Shown piece after piece: positions 24,601-38,800 of a stretch of DNA of 64,000 bases. The number at the start of each line of letters is the position of its first letter. Position 1 is the first letter of the stretch. This DNA is from Sinonovacula constricta (lineage: Eukaryota; Mollusca; Bivalvia; Cardiida; Solecurtidae): the NCBI GenBank assembly GCA_007844125.1, contig CM017559.1, positions 35,718,760 to 35,782,759 on the forward strand. The letters are read 5' to 3'. The translations under genes were made by a program, and so were the position numbers. The notes under the pieces are model-generated. The model ran no database searches. It was not told where the DNA came from and saw only the letters and a list, made by a program, of their open reading frames with translations.

Positions 24601-27600
24601 GATTTTTTAATGATGAGTTCTGTCTAACAATTCAGTAAGTGTTCAAAATCATATTTATTAAATTCACCAAAAGCTGTGGCTTGATATTATAATGTGTATT
24701 TGATATAGGCAAACTGTCGGATACAACCTTTAAAAATCCTACTGAGGCCAATCTGCACTAAAGCACACCGCCTTTCAAACACTCCTTAAATCAAGACCAT
24801 GAAACTCATAAACCTGCCTTTTGCAAAACAGTCTTTTGATTTTAACATATTTTTCAGCACATAATGGCTTTTAACATATCATTTAGTTAAACTAGTCTGA
24901 CATGAGACAGTATTTAACATACAGCTAGGCTCTTATTATTTTATCACATAACCTAGTGCGCAAGCGTGAGGTAACACTCATGTGTTATTTTTGGTAACAT
25001 AGTTATCATAGAGTGACGGCATTAAGTATGTGTAGTGTATATGCCATTTCCTGCTCACTTAGTTGTCGCCGTTTTATGCATTTTGTTGGACAATTTTAAT
25101 AAAAAAACAACACATTTTATTCATGTTATAAACGAGTCTGTTCTCTTTTTATGGAAAATGGTCAAGTAAAGAGGGTTTTTTTTGCGCAGATTTTCCCAAA
25201 CCTAATTACACACGTCAAGGCCGACTGTTAATACTATAAAAAGATGATGCATTGTAAACAAAAGCAGCTGATGTTTTGGTTATGTAATAAACAGAATCTA
25301 ATATTCGTGTTTATTAGATACTGAAAATATTAAACCCATTATCTAAAATGATACAAAACTTGGCAGAACCTCGTTTCGTATCATTTTATCCAACTCGTTT
25401 AATATTTTCAGTATCTAATGAACACTCATATCAGATCCTCTATTTGACTAACTTTCCATACGGTAACCTGATATCAGCAAAACAAATGCTTACCTAGACT
25501 CTACTTCATATATTCCATCTTTGCCACATGAATAAAGGCCCCTTGTACCTCCACTCCAGCGAACCTGCAAATAAAAAAATATTATAGAACAATAATTATG
25601 CAATGATGTATTTTGTATTTGTATTTTGTGTTTTACAACACACCGACATTTGATAGTTCATACGGCACCGAACACATTGAAGTTTAACGAGAAAAGAGTA
25701 TAATCAGGTTTAAATAAAGTACATGAGTAGAAATGTAAAAATCTATCAGGCTAAAATAATGTAAATTATAACTGAAAAAACAGGTTAACAGAATAAACAG
25801 TTTAAAAAGGGTAATAGAATGGAATGTTCACCCAGGACAAGAAATGTCAACCAAGGCAACAGCTGAGGTTAACATTAACTTGTCATGGGTAAACATTCTA
25901 TTCTATCACCCTCAGCATAATGTGATATTTATTTTACTATACCAAAGTCACAATCACATCAACCAAAAACATTCTATTCTAATATGGTAAGTAATTTAAA
26001 ATTTAGAACTAAAATACAAGTGCTGGAATGAATGCAACTGACACATTTTAATTAGCCCCCATTGACACAGACTGTATGTATTATGCTGTTAGCTCCCTTG
26101 GGTAGTTGATAGGGAAAAAAACAGCATTCTATTTTTAGCCCCATGCGATAATGTTACTTTGGACATTACTGATTTAAAGTAAATTCAAGTGAGGTATAAT
26201 AATAAGTCTTGGTATATGCATTTTATGTAGTTTAATTATTTCTTGAAACTGACACAATGTCTGGATGTTGCTTACAACATAATCTTAGTTATAAATTAGA
26301 CAAGATGAACTGTGTTGATCTGGATTAAAGTTAGGCCAAAGGAGGGGATAAAAGCTATTGTTTTAGACATGCAATGTACTTCTTGTGTCGCACTGTTTTT
26401 TACCAACTGCATTGTTTCAGGGGAGTTTGTATGGCTGCAAAAGGGTAGTTTTAAACTGGCTGGGTCTGATTTCATAAGCACACAAATGTGATCATTCAAA
26501 TTACATTTAGAGCTTTCTGTTCAATTATTCATAGTCATATTATACAACCACACAACTTACCTGTACTTGATTTCCAGTCTGTGCAAACACCACACCGCTC
26601 TCCTTGAAGCTTGTATCTCCTTTCCAGTCTTTTCCTTTAAAACAGGCTTTATTATCTGCATGTGCTTGATTTAATAACATGTAATGACTTGTACTAAATC
26701 TTTACATCACAGTTTCATATTGATAGATGCCTGGGGCCAAGCATGCACTTTTCACAATTCCTTACCATGTGGGTTCAAGTCCCAGGTGGGAAGAACTTAC
26801 ATATAGCAAGGTCTTTCAGCTGACCTGCAGTGATTCGGCAGTTTAACTCAGATGTTTGTTCAGGACACTTCCTCCTCCAATCAAAGCTGGATGTTGCCTA
26901 TGTTTGTATGAAAAACACAACAATAGGCCTGCACCAGGCTTAAACCACAGGCATGCCTAATAATAGTGAGGCACTCAGGCACTGCCAATTTAGCTATAGG
27001 TGTCCTGTGAACAAACTAAGTTTCATTTACCAGTGAAACTGCAACAGGTCTCTCTCCATTCCACCTGGTTCTACTCTATAAACTAACCATGGTTAAACTT
27101 TCATAAAATGGAGGACCATATCGCTCAAAAGGCATGAGACATTTTGATAAAATTAGCAAGGAATATCTGCAATGTTAAAACCGACCAGAAGAAAAGGAAC
27201 ATAGTTTGTATTCTTCTATATGCATTAATATCAAATAAAAAGTGTTTAAACTAGACCAGAATAATTGTGACAATTGTACACAAGCAACATTTGGTCAATC
27301 AGTTTCATTTATTTTATTACAAGGCCACCAAGAAACATTTACACCAAATATGAAGGCTCTAGCTCTTCAAGTTTCTGACAAGAAGATTTTCAAACTTTTC
27401 CTATATAACTATATATGGAAAATGGCCATGAACATGGCAGTCATGATGATATATCAAAATTCTTTGAACAATCTTGATACAAGGCCACCCAAAAACATGT
27501 ATACAAAACATGAAGGCTCTAGCTCTTGTAGTTTTTGATAAGCTCAGTTGAGATGGAAACATATTTCTTCAAACCTGGTCTGACGATACATCCAATACGA

Positions 27601-30600
27601 GGAAAACCATTCTCTGGCTGACGGTACGTATCAATAAGCAGCAGGTCGTATTCATCCAGCCCATAACGATAAACATTTTCATCACATGGTATATCCCAAT
27701 GTACCCAGACACGGTAATTATCTGTAACATAAATTGTATTTAAGTCTCTGTTTAATGAGATTAAAGTTGCATCGACAGTTTCTGCTAAAAACAATTAAAA
27801 CATCCGTCTACATTTATGACAGACAAATATTTGAATCTAAAAACCAGTTTAACACATTTTTTTCAGGCGTTGCTGATGATCAGACAGCTTCATATTGAGC
27901 TGAAATCGTAAGGACCATTCCATTTCAGAATAACATCTGACAAGTGTTATGCAGTAGATTTGAACAGTACATAATGTAGATGGGGAGAAAATATTAAAGA
28001 AATATGTTGGGGGACAGAAGCTATATTTGATAAAGGAAGACCTTTAGATAAAGCAAATGATTAATGCGAAAAAAAAGTTATATTAAAAAATTTCAGAAAG
28101 AAAATCTAGATCAATCATTTGTTTAAAAAAATACTATGGTTTCAGATAGATAAGGATTAAATGAACTAAGAAGTGACTTACATGCAGCAAGTTTTTTTGT
28201 AAACGTTTATTTCTTACATAGGGAGTGTGAAGTAAGGTGGTGATGTTGATAGATAACATGCAGCTGGTAGTAATAGCAAGTTTGTAATTGATTATTAAAA
28301 TAAAAGTCTGCTGCAGGAATGGCTCCTTGTCTCATATATGTAAATAGGTACAACAATGTGCATATTAAGAAACAAATCTTGTTTTTAAATGGGTTTTTTA
28401 GATGGAAAAAAACTGTAAGAAATAATGGCCATTACATTTTTGTGCTCAGTTTCAAATCTGTTTGCATAAATTGTATTATTAAGGTATTTTAATTTCATAT
28501 TAACAGCAAAGATATTATTTAAAAAAGAACATTGCTTTGTGTTGATTGTCATGGCTTGGCCATTAGTACTTATTTGTCAAAATATAAAAACTTTCAAGTT
28601 TGACATTATTTACACAAAATAAATAAATATTTAGTCAAAGAACACATAGTAATATAAAATACATTTTAATTATAGCATATGTTTTTATCAAATATAAAAT
28701 AAATACATTGAGTTTATGCAAACTGATTTGAAATTAAGCAAAAGAAAAGAGATGGCCGTTATTTTTCCATTTATCTTAAAAAGAGCCAAATATACTTATA
28801 TAAGTAAATCATACTGAATCTGTGGTAAACTGTTAATGCTGTAAAGACATAGTGGATTTAAGCGTGTCCAGAAAGCTCAGTGGCCAAGACCAGGGAACAA
28901 CAACACTTTGGTAAAATAGACGAGGGTTCGAATACCAGATGAGGATTTCTTATATTTGTAAAATGTCTTTTAAACCGTTTTTGCAGTTCAAGTGTTTATG
29001 TATGATGTATTATGGTTTATAGTATTATTCTTGTTTTTGTAACATTTTGAAGCAAGATTTTCTAAGTGTTGCTCAGGTTTCTTTCAATTTAACAAGATAT
29101 TGTTATAAAAATGTAAAAAAAAAATCCTTAAAAAATGGGTTTAAAGACATAATTTCCATACGTTATTGAGCTAAAAACTTCAAATTTCAACACAGAGAAG
29201 ATAAAAATCCCTTTTATAAGCTTTCTGTGCAAATATCTAACCCATATGGCTGTGATGTAATTCTCTTGATGTTGAATGTCATGTTACTGCATTAAAATAA
29301 GCATTACAAAGGTGATCTACCCATCTTGTCTAATATTGACATAATGGTGTCATTGTATTCGATTATTTGGACTATTCAATTACTAAATTTTATAGCTAAG
29401 GAATGTTGTTTAAACATGTTCTAGGTAACTCAAGTTCTTATTGTCATCCCTAGTTGCTTTAAAGATTATACAATTTTAGTTTTAGCACTTTTTGTTCCCA
29501 TAAGGTATAAAACCAACACATTTTTACAAACTGTCAATATTATATTATCGATAAATAATGGATGAATATGTAAGAAAAAACACAGCGTATTGTTTAGTCT
29601 AACATCCTTGTCTGCACTTGATGTCGATGTGTACCATGATGCACCTGCTACATGCACAACATGTGCATACCCTATTTCAAAGTTAGTCATGTTGGACAAA
29701 ACCATATCAATTCGACGCAGCTAAAATTAATTGACTGCCTTCATTTACCATGTGAATCAGCATATGTTTATTTTTTTCTGAGTTTATTGTCTCACCAGAA
29801 TCAGAAAATGGAGAGACAGAAGAAATGACATACATTCAATGCTTGAAGAATAAATGTTATGTGATGGACTAATACATCAATGGGATTTAATAAATTTATT
29901 TTTGAAAACATATACAGTATTTTTAACATGCGCCACTCATAACATTAAATTACCATTTGTCAGAAGGTGACAATTCAATGTATGACCATTATTCCCTTAA
30001 AACAAGGTACCCTGAAAATTGTGACTGATACCTTAATTGAATCCGACTTGAGTAATTGACGTAGATGTTTAGTCTAAGGCTAGTCCTTATTACATTTTGA
30101 GAAGTTCCCTTTTTTGCTGATAATTTTATTACAAAGTAGGTTTTTATTACAAAACGGTTTGACCATATCATAACAACTACCCCATTTAACAGCCAGCAAA
30201 GTCTATGCTAGTTAAGTAACTAATTAGTGTGACACCTAACATCATGCAAATAGTTTACAAATGTAGCCACTTGCGGGTAAAAGATATATACCCGTTGTAT
30301 GTCCGATAATTGTGCCAGGGCCGTGACAATCCTGGTTATCCCATTTCCAATCAGGCCCTCTCTCAACCCTCGATCCAGTAGGAGGCAAGTTTGGATTTGG
30401 GGTTTCATTGAAGCGATTTATTCCTCCTCCTTCTAAGACCTCTTTTAGAGAAAACTTACTCCTCTCAGCTATCAGCTGCATTGCATATGACTGAATGAAA
30501 TAGATATTTGTAATTATGATACGTAGTAAACAGCTAATTAAAAATCATGCACTTTACACAAATGGGAAGTAGAGTGGTTTTATTATTAAACGGCTTTTGC

Positions 30601-33600
30601 CATTCATATGCTATAGTGAAAAGCAACTACTGGATATCATGCCTTCCCTTTATTACCTTCAGTGCAATGCAAAAACATTCTTATATTCTATCAACTGAAG
30701 TGCGCTGTAAGACAATTTCTCTCCAATCAGCTCCAGTGCCAATCGTTTCATTCCTCTTTTTTCAGCTGAAGTGCAAAGTTATTATTTCCCGAACATATCA
30801 GCTGCAGTAGTTAGTGAGATCATTTCTCTTCCCTTTCTGCTGCAGTGGTAAGTGGGGTCATTTCACTCCCTATCACACACAGTGGTAAGTGCGATTATTT
30901 ATCTCCCCTATCACCTACAATGCTAAGTGAGGTCATTTCTCTCCCCTATCACCTACAGTGCTAAATGATATCATTTCATTCCACTATCACTTGCAGTGCT
31001 AAGTAAGACAATTTCTCTCCCCTTGCTGCTGCATTGGTAAGAGAGATCATTTCACTCAAATATTACCCACAATGCTAAGTGAGACCATTTCTCACCCCTA
31101 CCACCTAGAGTGCTAAGTGAGATCATTTCACTCCCCTATCAGCTGCAGTGCTAAGTGAGATCATTTCTCTCCGCTGTCTGCTGTAGTGGTAAGTGAGATA
31201 ATTTCTTTTCCCTTTCTGCTGCAGTGGTAAGTAAGGACATTTCACTCACCTATGTGCTGCAGTGGTAAGTGAGATCATTTCACTACCCTATCTGATGCAG
31301 TGGTCAGAGATCATTTCATTTAACTATTTGCTGCATTGGAAAGTGAGATCATTTCACTCCCATATCAGCTGCAGTGATAAGTCAGATGATTTCTCTCCCC
31401 TATCAGCTGCAGTGGTAAGTGAGATCATTTCACTACCCTATCTGATGCAGTGGTAAGTGAGATCATTTCACTCCCCTATCTGATGCAGTGGTAGGTGAGA
31501 TCATTTCTCTCCCCTATCAGCTGCAGTGGTAAGTGAGATCATTTCTCTTCCCCATCAGCTGCAGGGGTACGTGAGACCATTTCTTAAGTGAGATAATTTT
31601 TCTCCTTTATCTAGTGCAGTGGTAAGTGAGATCATTTCTTTCCCCTATCAGCTGCAGTGGTAAGTGAGATCATTTTTCTTCCCTATCTGCTGCTGTGGTA
31701 AGTGACATCATTTCTCTCCCCTATCTGCTGCAATGGTAAGTGAGATCATTTCTCTCCCCTATGAGCTGCAGTGGTAAGTGAGATCATTTCTTTCCCCTAT
31801 CAGCTGCAGTGGTACGTGAGACCATTTCTCTCATCTATCTGCTGCAATGGTATATAAAATCATTTCTCTCCCCTATCTGCTGCAATGGTAAGTGAGATCA
31901 TTTCTCTTCCCTATCACCTGCAGGAGTAAGTGAGATCATTTCTTTCCCCTTTCTGCTGCAGCGGTGAGTTCGTTTCTCTCCCCTTTCTGCTGCAATGTTA
32001 AGTGAGATCATTTCTCTCCCCTATCTGTTGCAATGGTAAGTGAGATCATTTCTCTTCCCTATCACCTGCAGGGATGAGGTCGTTTCTCTCCCGTATCAGC
32101 TGCAATGGTAAGTTAGATCATTTCTCTCCCTTATCTGCTGTAATAGTAAGTTAGATCATTTCACTCCCCTTTCTGCTGCAATGGTAAGTAAGATAATATC
32201 TCTCCCCTGTCACCTGCAGTAGTAAGTAAGTAAGGGAATCTTTATGGACATCATGCCTTTCAACATTTTAACAAAAAAAATGCCATTCCCACATCTTACT
32301 TTTAAGGAAAATGGACAGCTTGACGATTTTTTCAGACTTACCTTGTCATCATCCTCAATATCGTCCAATAGTAAATTGCCACTTGTCAAGTGAGACTGAA
32401 ATTAAATTAACATGAGAAAGTGTGATAACAAGAGATACGTGGAACTGATGAATGCTCCCTGCAGGATTATCGGAACACAGGAAAATAAACTATATCTAGT
32501 TAAATCAAAATGCTTTAACACAATCTGCCACTTGTTGCTTTGTTTATAGTATGTGGATCTCCAATAGCAAGTTATGCCTCTCATATAAAGTTTTGTTGAA
32601 TGGAGCAAATGGTTGCAAAAATAGTTTTGGACAAGATTTATTAAGCCATATGTGGAAAGTGACTAAGCTTCTGGTGGTCATGCTTTTTACCAATCAGATT
32701 TTTTACATATCTTGATAGAGGACTAGGCAAGAAATATAGATTTAAAGCTTCTGAAAGGAACACTTTTAAAATTTTAGTATATAGCCATCATGGCCTATAT
32801 AGACATATAGAAAAATGGCAACACCCCTGGCAGCCATGAGTTTTGACAGATAAAAATTAATTGAACAATCTTGATAGAGGGCTATGCAAGGAACCTGTAT
32901 AGCAAATATCAAGGCTCTAGGTCTAATAGTTTCTGATAAGCAGATTTTCAACGTTTGTAAGTGAAGCTTCCCATAAAGTGTCAGTGAAATTTGAAATGCT
33001 TACTAAAATATATCCCAGACACAAATGGTCCTATATCATATTATACAAAACTTAAAAAGAGCATAACTATGGAAAACAAGAGCACTGCAAGGCTGAGCAA
33101 AATATGCCCGTCAATATAGCAATTGGAAACAAACTGCTGTCCACTCTTGTGCAATGCAGTATGGCAAAGTTTTGGACTGCAGTCTGGGTTATTGCAAGAA
33201 AAACTGAAATGAAAGTATAATAACATTAAAAAAACTTTAATCTGCCAATCTGCTATGCACTGTTGTGCAATGCACTCTGGCATGATTGTGGACTGCAATG
33301 TGGATAATTGACAAAAATCAAAGGGTAATACCATCAAATATGGTGACGGTTCTTGTGCACTGCACTCTTTTTTAATAACATCTGTGCACATATGAAGTTT
33401 CAAATCAGTAGCTTTGATAATGTAGGAGTATGGTCCTGAGAAAAATGAAGTAGGAACATTTAACTAAGGATAATAACTTCAAAATCATGAGGTGTACAGT
33501 GACGGTTCTTATGCACTGCAGTCAGTCTAAATGAGACCTATTTACCTCTGAAGTTTCAAATCAATAGCAACGATAACGCTCTGAACAAGAAAATTAAACA

Positions 33601-36600
33601 AAATGGCATAACTCCAAAATCATGAAGTACAGGGTTATGGTTCCTGTGCAATGCACTCTATCTCAATAAGACCTATCTATGCATCAATTTTCAAGTCAAT
33701 AGCTTTGACAATGTAGGAGTTATGCCCCGGAAAAGGAAATTAAACAAAGGGCAATTACTCCAACATCATGACGTGAAGAGTGATGGTTCTTGTGCACTGC
33801 AATACGTCTCAATGAGATAAATCCACCTATGAAGTTTCAAGTCAATAGCTCTAATAGTGTTGTTATGCTCCGGACAAACATCTGGACGCCGCCTTGCCCA
33901 GGGTGATACAAAAATACGCCAGTCTTCGACGGGCATATAAAAATAATAAAATAACAACATGAAAGCCAGACTTAATAATTAGGGGGAGGGGTGGAGAATA
34001 ACTAGAAATTGCACAGCATCAGATGGTACTATACTAGTCTTTTATTAGATTTCCTGTGTTTTGTCTATGTTTGATTCAGTTAGGTACGCACAGTTTTTTA
34101 TCTTTATATTTTCTTTCATATTGTTTTCCTTCAGCAACACCCATTGAACAGACTTGGAGGGAGGACTAATAAAACTACTAGATAGACTAGTGTTACAGAT
34201 CATTTGCTCTGGACTTCACTTCATTAAAAGCAATATATATTTAATATATATATATTTAAGTTTGTAACTAATTTCTCTTGAAGTGGCAAATGTTTGCTTA
34301 GAAAACAGAAAAATGAACAAAGAGAAGCAACTGAAAGACTTAAATGGCAGGACTGTTTGTGCCCCCTGAATATCTTCTAAACACAAGCTATATCTACTCG
34401 AATTATATGAAGTGAAATCAGTTTTAAGTGAAAAGGGTTGAAACAAAATAATAAACTCAAAGACAAGAGGACGAGGATGCCTAGGCTACCACCTAACAGA
34501 CTACCCCACTACCCAACTGCTTAACTGACTGTCAAAATGACAGCTCACCAAATTGCCTACCTAACAACCCACCTGCAGCTCACCTGACAGCCACAACCAC
34601 GTAACAGCACACCAGACTATCTTCTGACAACCCACCCAGCATCAAACCTGGCTGTTCATCCAAGAGTCCATCTGACAGCCCACCTGAGAGCTTACCATAA
34701 CTGCCCACTGGACTTCTCAACCAACTGTCCACATGACAGCACACTGGACAGCTCACTCAACTGCTGACCTGAAAGCCCACTGGATAGACCATTGTACTGC
34801 TCACCTAAATGCCACCAGACATCTCATCCGACAGCTTACCCAACTCACTACTAGACAGTCCTCCTGCCCATCCGACAACCCAATGGACTGACCACCTGGC
34901 AGCTAACCCAACTGTCCATATGACAGCCCATGAGACTGCTCATCCATCTGCCTACCGGACAACACACCTGACAGCCCACCTGACTGCTTACCCAATTGCC
35001 CGCCTGAAAGCCCAGTGAACTGCGCAATCAATATGATGATGATGACAATGATGATGATGACAATGATGATTTTAATGAAGATGACAATGATGGCAATAAA
35101 GCTGATTCACTTACCACAATCATTGTCCTTCGTGCAAGCATCCTTGCTTCTGAGGGCTTGGCCAGATTAACACCATGTTGTTCAGTAAGCATCTGCAGGA
35201 ACTCCTTACATAATCAAAAGATGAAAAAACAATTTTAAATACACTTAGTTCAACCCTAAAATACAAAACATATATGTATGCCAAACAATTGTTATATTTG
35301 GTTCTAGAGTTGTTGTTGATGACTATCCTGATAAGGAAAAGTTAATGGAAGTCAATAATTATGTGTATTGAAAAAGACCTTAATCATTGCAAAATGTGTA
35401 AACTTTAAAACATACATCAAGAAAAGATTGACAGTAACATATTAACAAGTATTTCTATATCAAAAGACATTCCATTTTTTTACAGCTAATGTCAATACTT
35501 AACATGTGAATAAAGAGGTATGAATTCTGTTGTATATGGGTTCCTTTTTATAAACTTGTATGTCTACTTTATGCTCTATTTGAGATATTCCCTAACCCCA
35601 AAAATGTAACAAGGCAGATCATGTTTTTCTGCATGTTAGTAAGATATGCTTATTTTCTTACTCAAAGATAAAATATAAAACTATTTTCTTATCAAACAGA
35701 CCAGAAATAAAAGCTTAAATATAAAACAATACAACAAAGGTTATAACAAAAAGAAAAATACTTTTTTTCTAAAGAGAAACAATCAATAATACAACACAGA
35801 CAACTTCTAAAGAAAAAATAAAATATGAAACACTATTTTTCAGCAAAAAATAAAGAAGAAAAACTGATTATTTTCTAAAACGTATCAAATCTAAAAAATG
35901 ATTGCATAACAATATTATATTCTTACCATGTCGGCATTTCCTACGGGCACCACTATAATGTCAATTGGAGATCGTTCATACTCCATTATTGTGACACTTA
36001 TCAAACTTCGAGTCTAGATCAAAAAGCATATATTTTAGACTTTAAGATTTTAAGTTGACAGATACACAATAAAACAGAACAAGAGGGCCATGATGGCCCT
36101 TAATCGCTCACTTGAGGACACAGGCTTTTAGTAGGCTCTTATCTGGCATCAAGTAATGAAGAGTTATTTACTTTAGAAATCTATTGTAAAGATTGGACCA
36201 TTAGTGTGGCCACTGGGATGATAACATTTTCTAGAATTTTACCTAATAACCTACGGAATCCACATAACACTTAAAAACATGTGTAAAGTTTCATACTGGC
36301 AAACATTCTGGCAAAGTTTTGTGAAGATTGGCGATGAATGGATTTGTTTACCCTTGTCTTTCACCTATAGGTATATGGTGATCACATTATAACATGAAGA
36401 TTATAGTAATGGCTTATTGATTTAGTGTTTTGATGTGGGGGTGTGTGGGCTGAAGGTACTATATTAAATGGCTTTGCTTATGTATTCCTAATATGTTATT
36501 ATTATTTATATCCTTATATATAATAGGTCATTATTTCTGATCGAAATAAGGTTCAGTTACTATGTTATACATTGTGTTATCTTAATCACAGCTTAAAAGT

Positions 36601-38748
36601 CTATTACAAGATTCTGAAAGATTAAAAAGTTATTATAGAATTGGTGTATTCTATATCACAGCATATCAAACCTATAATGGTCTATCACAAGCTCTGGAAG
36701 TTTAAAATTCTATATTAGATATCTTATGTTGTATATCTAACTATCTATAAATCCATGTATTAAAAAAATGCATGTATACTTAATCACAGTTTAGCGCACA
36801 TAATTATTATCTAACTGGCCTCTATGTGCACTGAACTACGATAAAGTATATACACATTTTTAACATGGTTTCCATAGATAGACAGATATACAACATATAT
36901 GGGCCCTCAAGGTGGCCTCTAATTGTTTTCACAAGGTTTTTTTGTAAAATTTGACCTAGTGACCTAGTTGTTGACCCCGAGAAATCCAAGATTTCTTGCA
37001 GGCAAACATTCTGGCTATGTTAAGTGAAGATTGTGATATAAATGTGGTCTCTAGTGTATTCACAATCCTTTTATGAGATTTGACCTAGTGACATACTTTT
37101 TGACACCACATGACCCAATAATATACTCATCCAGGATTTCATGCAGACTTATATTCTGATCAAGTTTGGTGAATACTGGGCTATAAATGTAGTCTCTAGT
37201 GTGTTCACAAGCTTTATCTAAGTTTTGACCTAGTGACCTACTTTTTAAGCCCACGTGACCCATTAACGAACTCATCTAAGATTTCGTGCAGGCAAACATT
37301 TTGACCAAGTTTGGTGAAGATTGGGATGTAAATGTGTCCTCTAGTGTGTTCACAAGCTTTTTCTAAGATTTGACAAAGTGACCTACTTTTTAACACACGT
37401 GACCCACTTATAAACTCATTCAAGATTTCATGCAGGCAAACATTTTGATCAAGTTTGGTGAAGATTGTGCCATAAATGGGGCCTCTAGTGTGTTCACACG
37501 TTTTTATTCTTAGATTTGACCTAGTCACCTATTTTTTGACCCCACGTGACCCAATAACAAACTCATCCAAGATTTCATGCAGATAAACATTCTGACCAGA
37601 TTTGGTGAAGATTGGGCTATAAATGTGGTCTTTAGTACGTTCACAATCTTTTTCTAAGATGTTACCTAGTGACCTACTTTTTGACACCACTTGACCCTAT
37701 AACAAACTCATCCAAGATTTTTATGCAGACAAACATTCTTACCAAGTTTGACGAAAATTGGACCATAAATGTGGCTTCTAGTGTGTTCACAAGTATTTTG
37801 TAAGATTTGACAGTCATCTATTTTTTGACCCCACGTGTCCCAAAAATGAATGCATGTAATATTTCATGCAGACAAACATTCTGACCAAGTAAGATGAAGA
37901 TTGGCCTATAAAATGTGGCGTCTATTGTGTTCACAAGCTTTTTCTTTTCTAAGATTTTACCTAGTGACCTTCTTTTTTGACCCCACGTAATCAAGTCACG
38001 AAATCATCCAAGATTTTATGCAGACAAACGTTCTGACCAAGTTTGGTGAAGATAGGGCTATAAATGTGGTCTCTAGTGTGTTCACAAGTTTTTCGTTTTT
38101 CCTATAATTTAACCTTTTGTCCAAGTTTTTGACACCAGGTGACCCAATAATGAACCCATCCAAGATTTCATGCAGACAAACATTCTGACCAAGTTTGATG
38201 AAGATTGAATAAAAATGGAAAACGGAAAAGCATGTTGTGCTCAGGAGAGCTAAAATGCAAGATAAAAGAGGGGGAGGGGGATAGACAGTGGATAAATAGA
38301 TAAGAGGAGAGTAGATAAGAGGAGAGAGAGGAGAGGAAAAATGGAAAGAGAGAAGCGGAGAAAAAGGAAAGAGAGATGAGAAAAAGAAAAGGGAGCGAGA
38401 GCACAGAGAGATGAAAGAGAAAGAGAACAGAAAATGGAGATAGAAAGAAGACAAACATTCTGACCAAGTTTGATGAAGATTGAATAAAAATGGAAAACGG
38501 AAAAGCATGTTGTGCTCAGGAGAGCTAAAAATGCAAGATAAAGGAGGGGGAGGGGGATAGACAGTGGATAAATAGATAAGAGGAGAGTAGATAAGAGGAG
38601 AGAGAGGAGAGGAAAAATGGAAAGAGAGAAGCGGAGAAAAAGGAAAGAGAGATGAGAAAAAGAAAAGGGAGCGAGAGCACAGAGAGATGAAAGAGAAAGA
38701 GAACAGAAAATGGAGATAGAAAGAGCAGAGAGAGAGAAGAGAGAGGAG

Positions 38749-38800
<52 letters not shown>

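Noticed and set aside
30547..31456. Plus-strand frames near 30.5-31.4 kb
   Set aside because: Non-coding flank and the 38-bp minisatellite; no splice signals or domain.
34809..35018. Pro/His/Thr-rich plus-strand frame
   Set aside because: It is produced by the degenerate CACCTGACAGCC repeat in an intron of the opposite strand.
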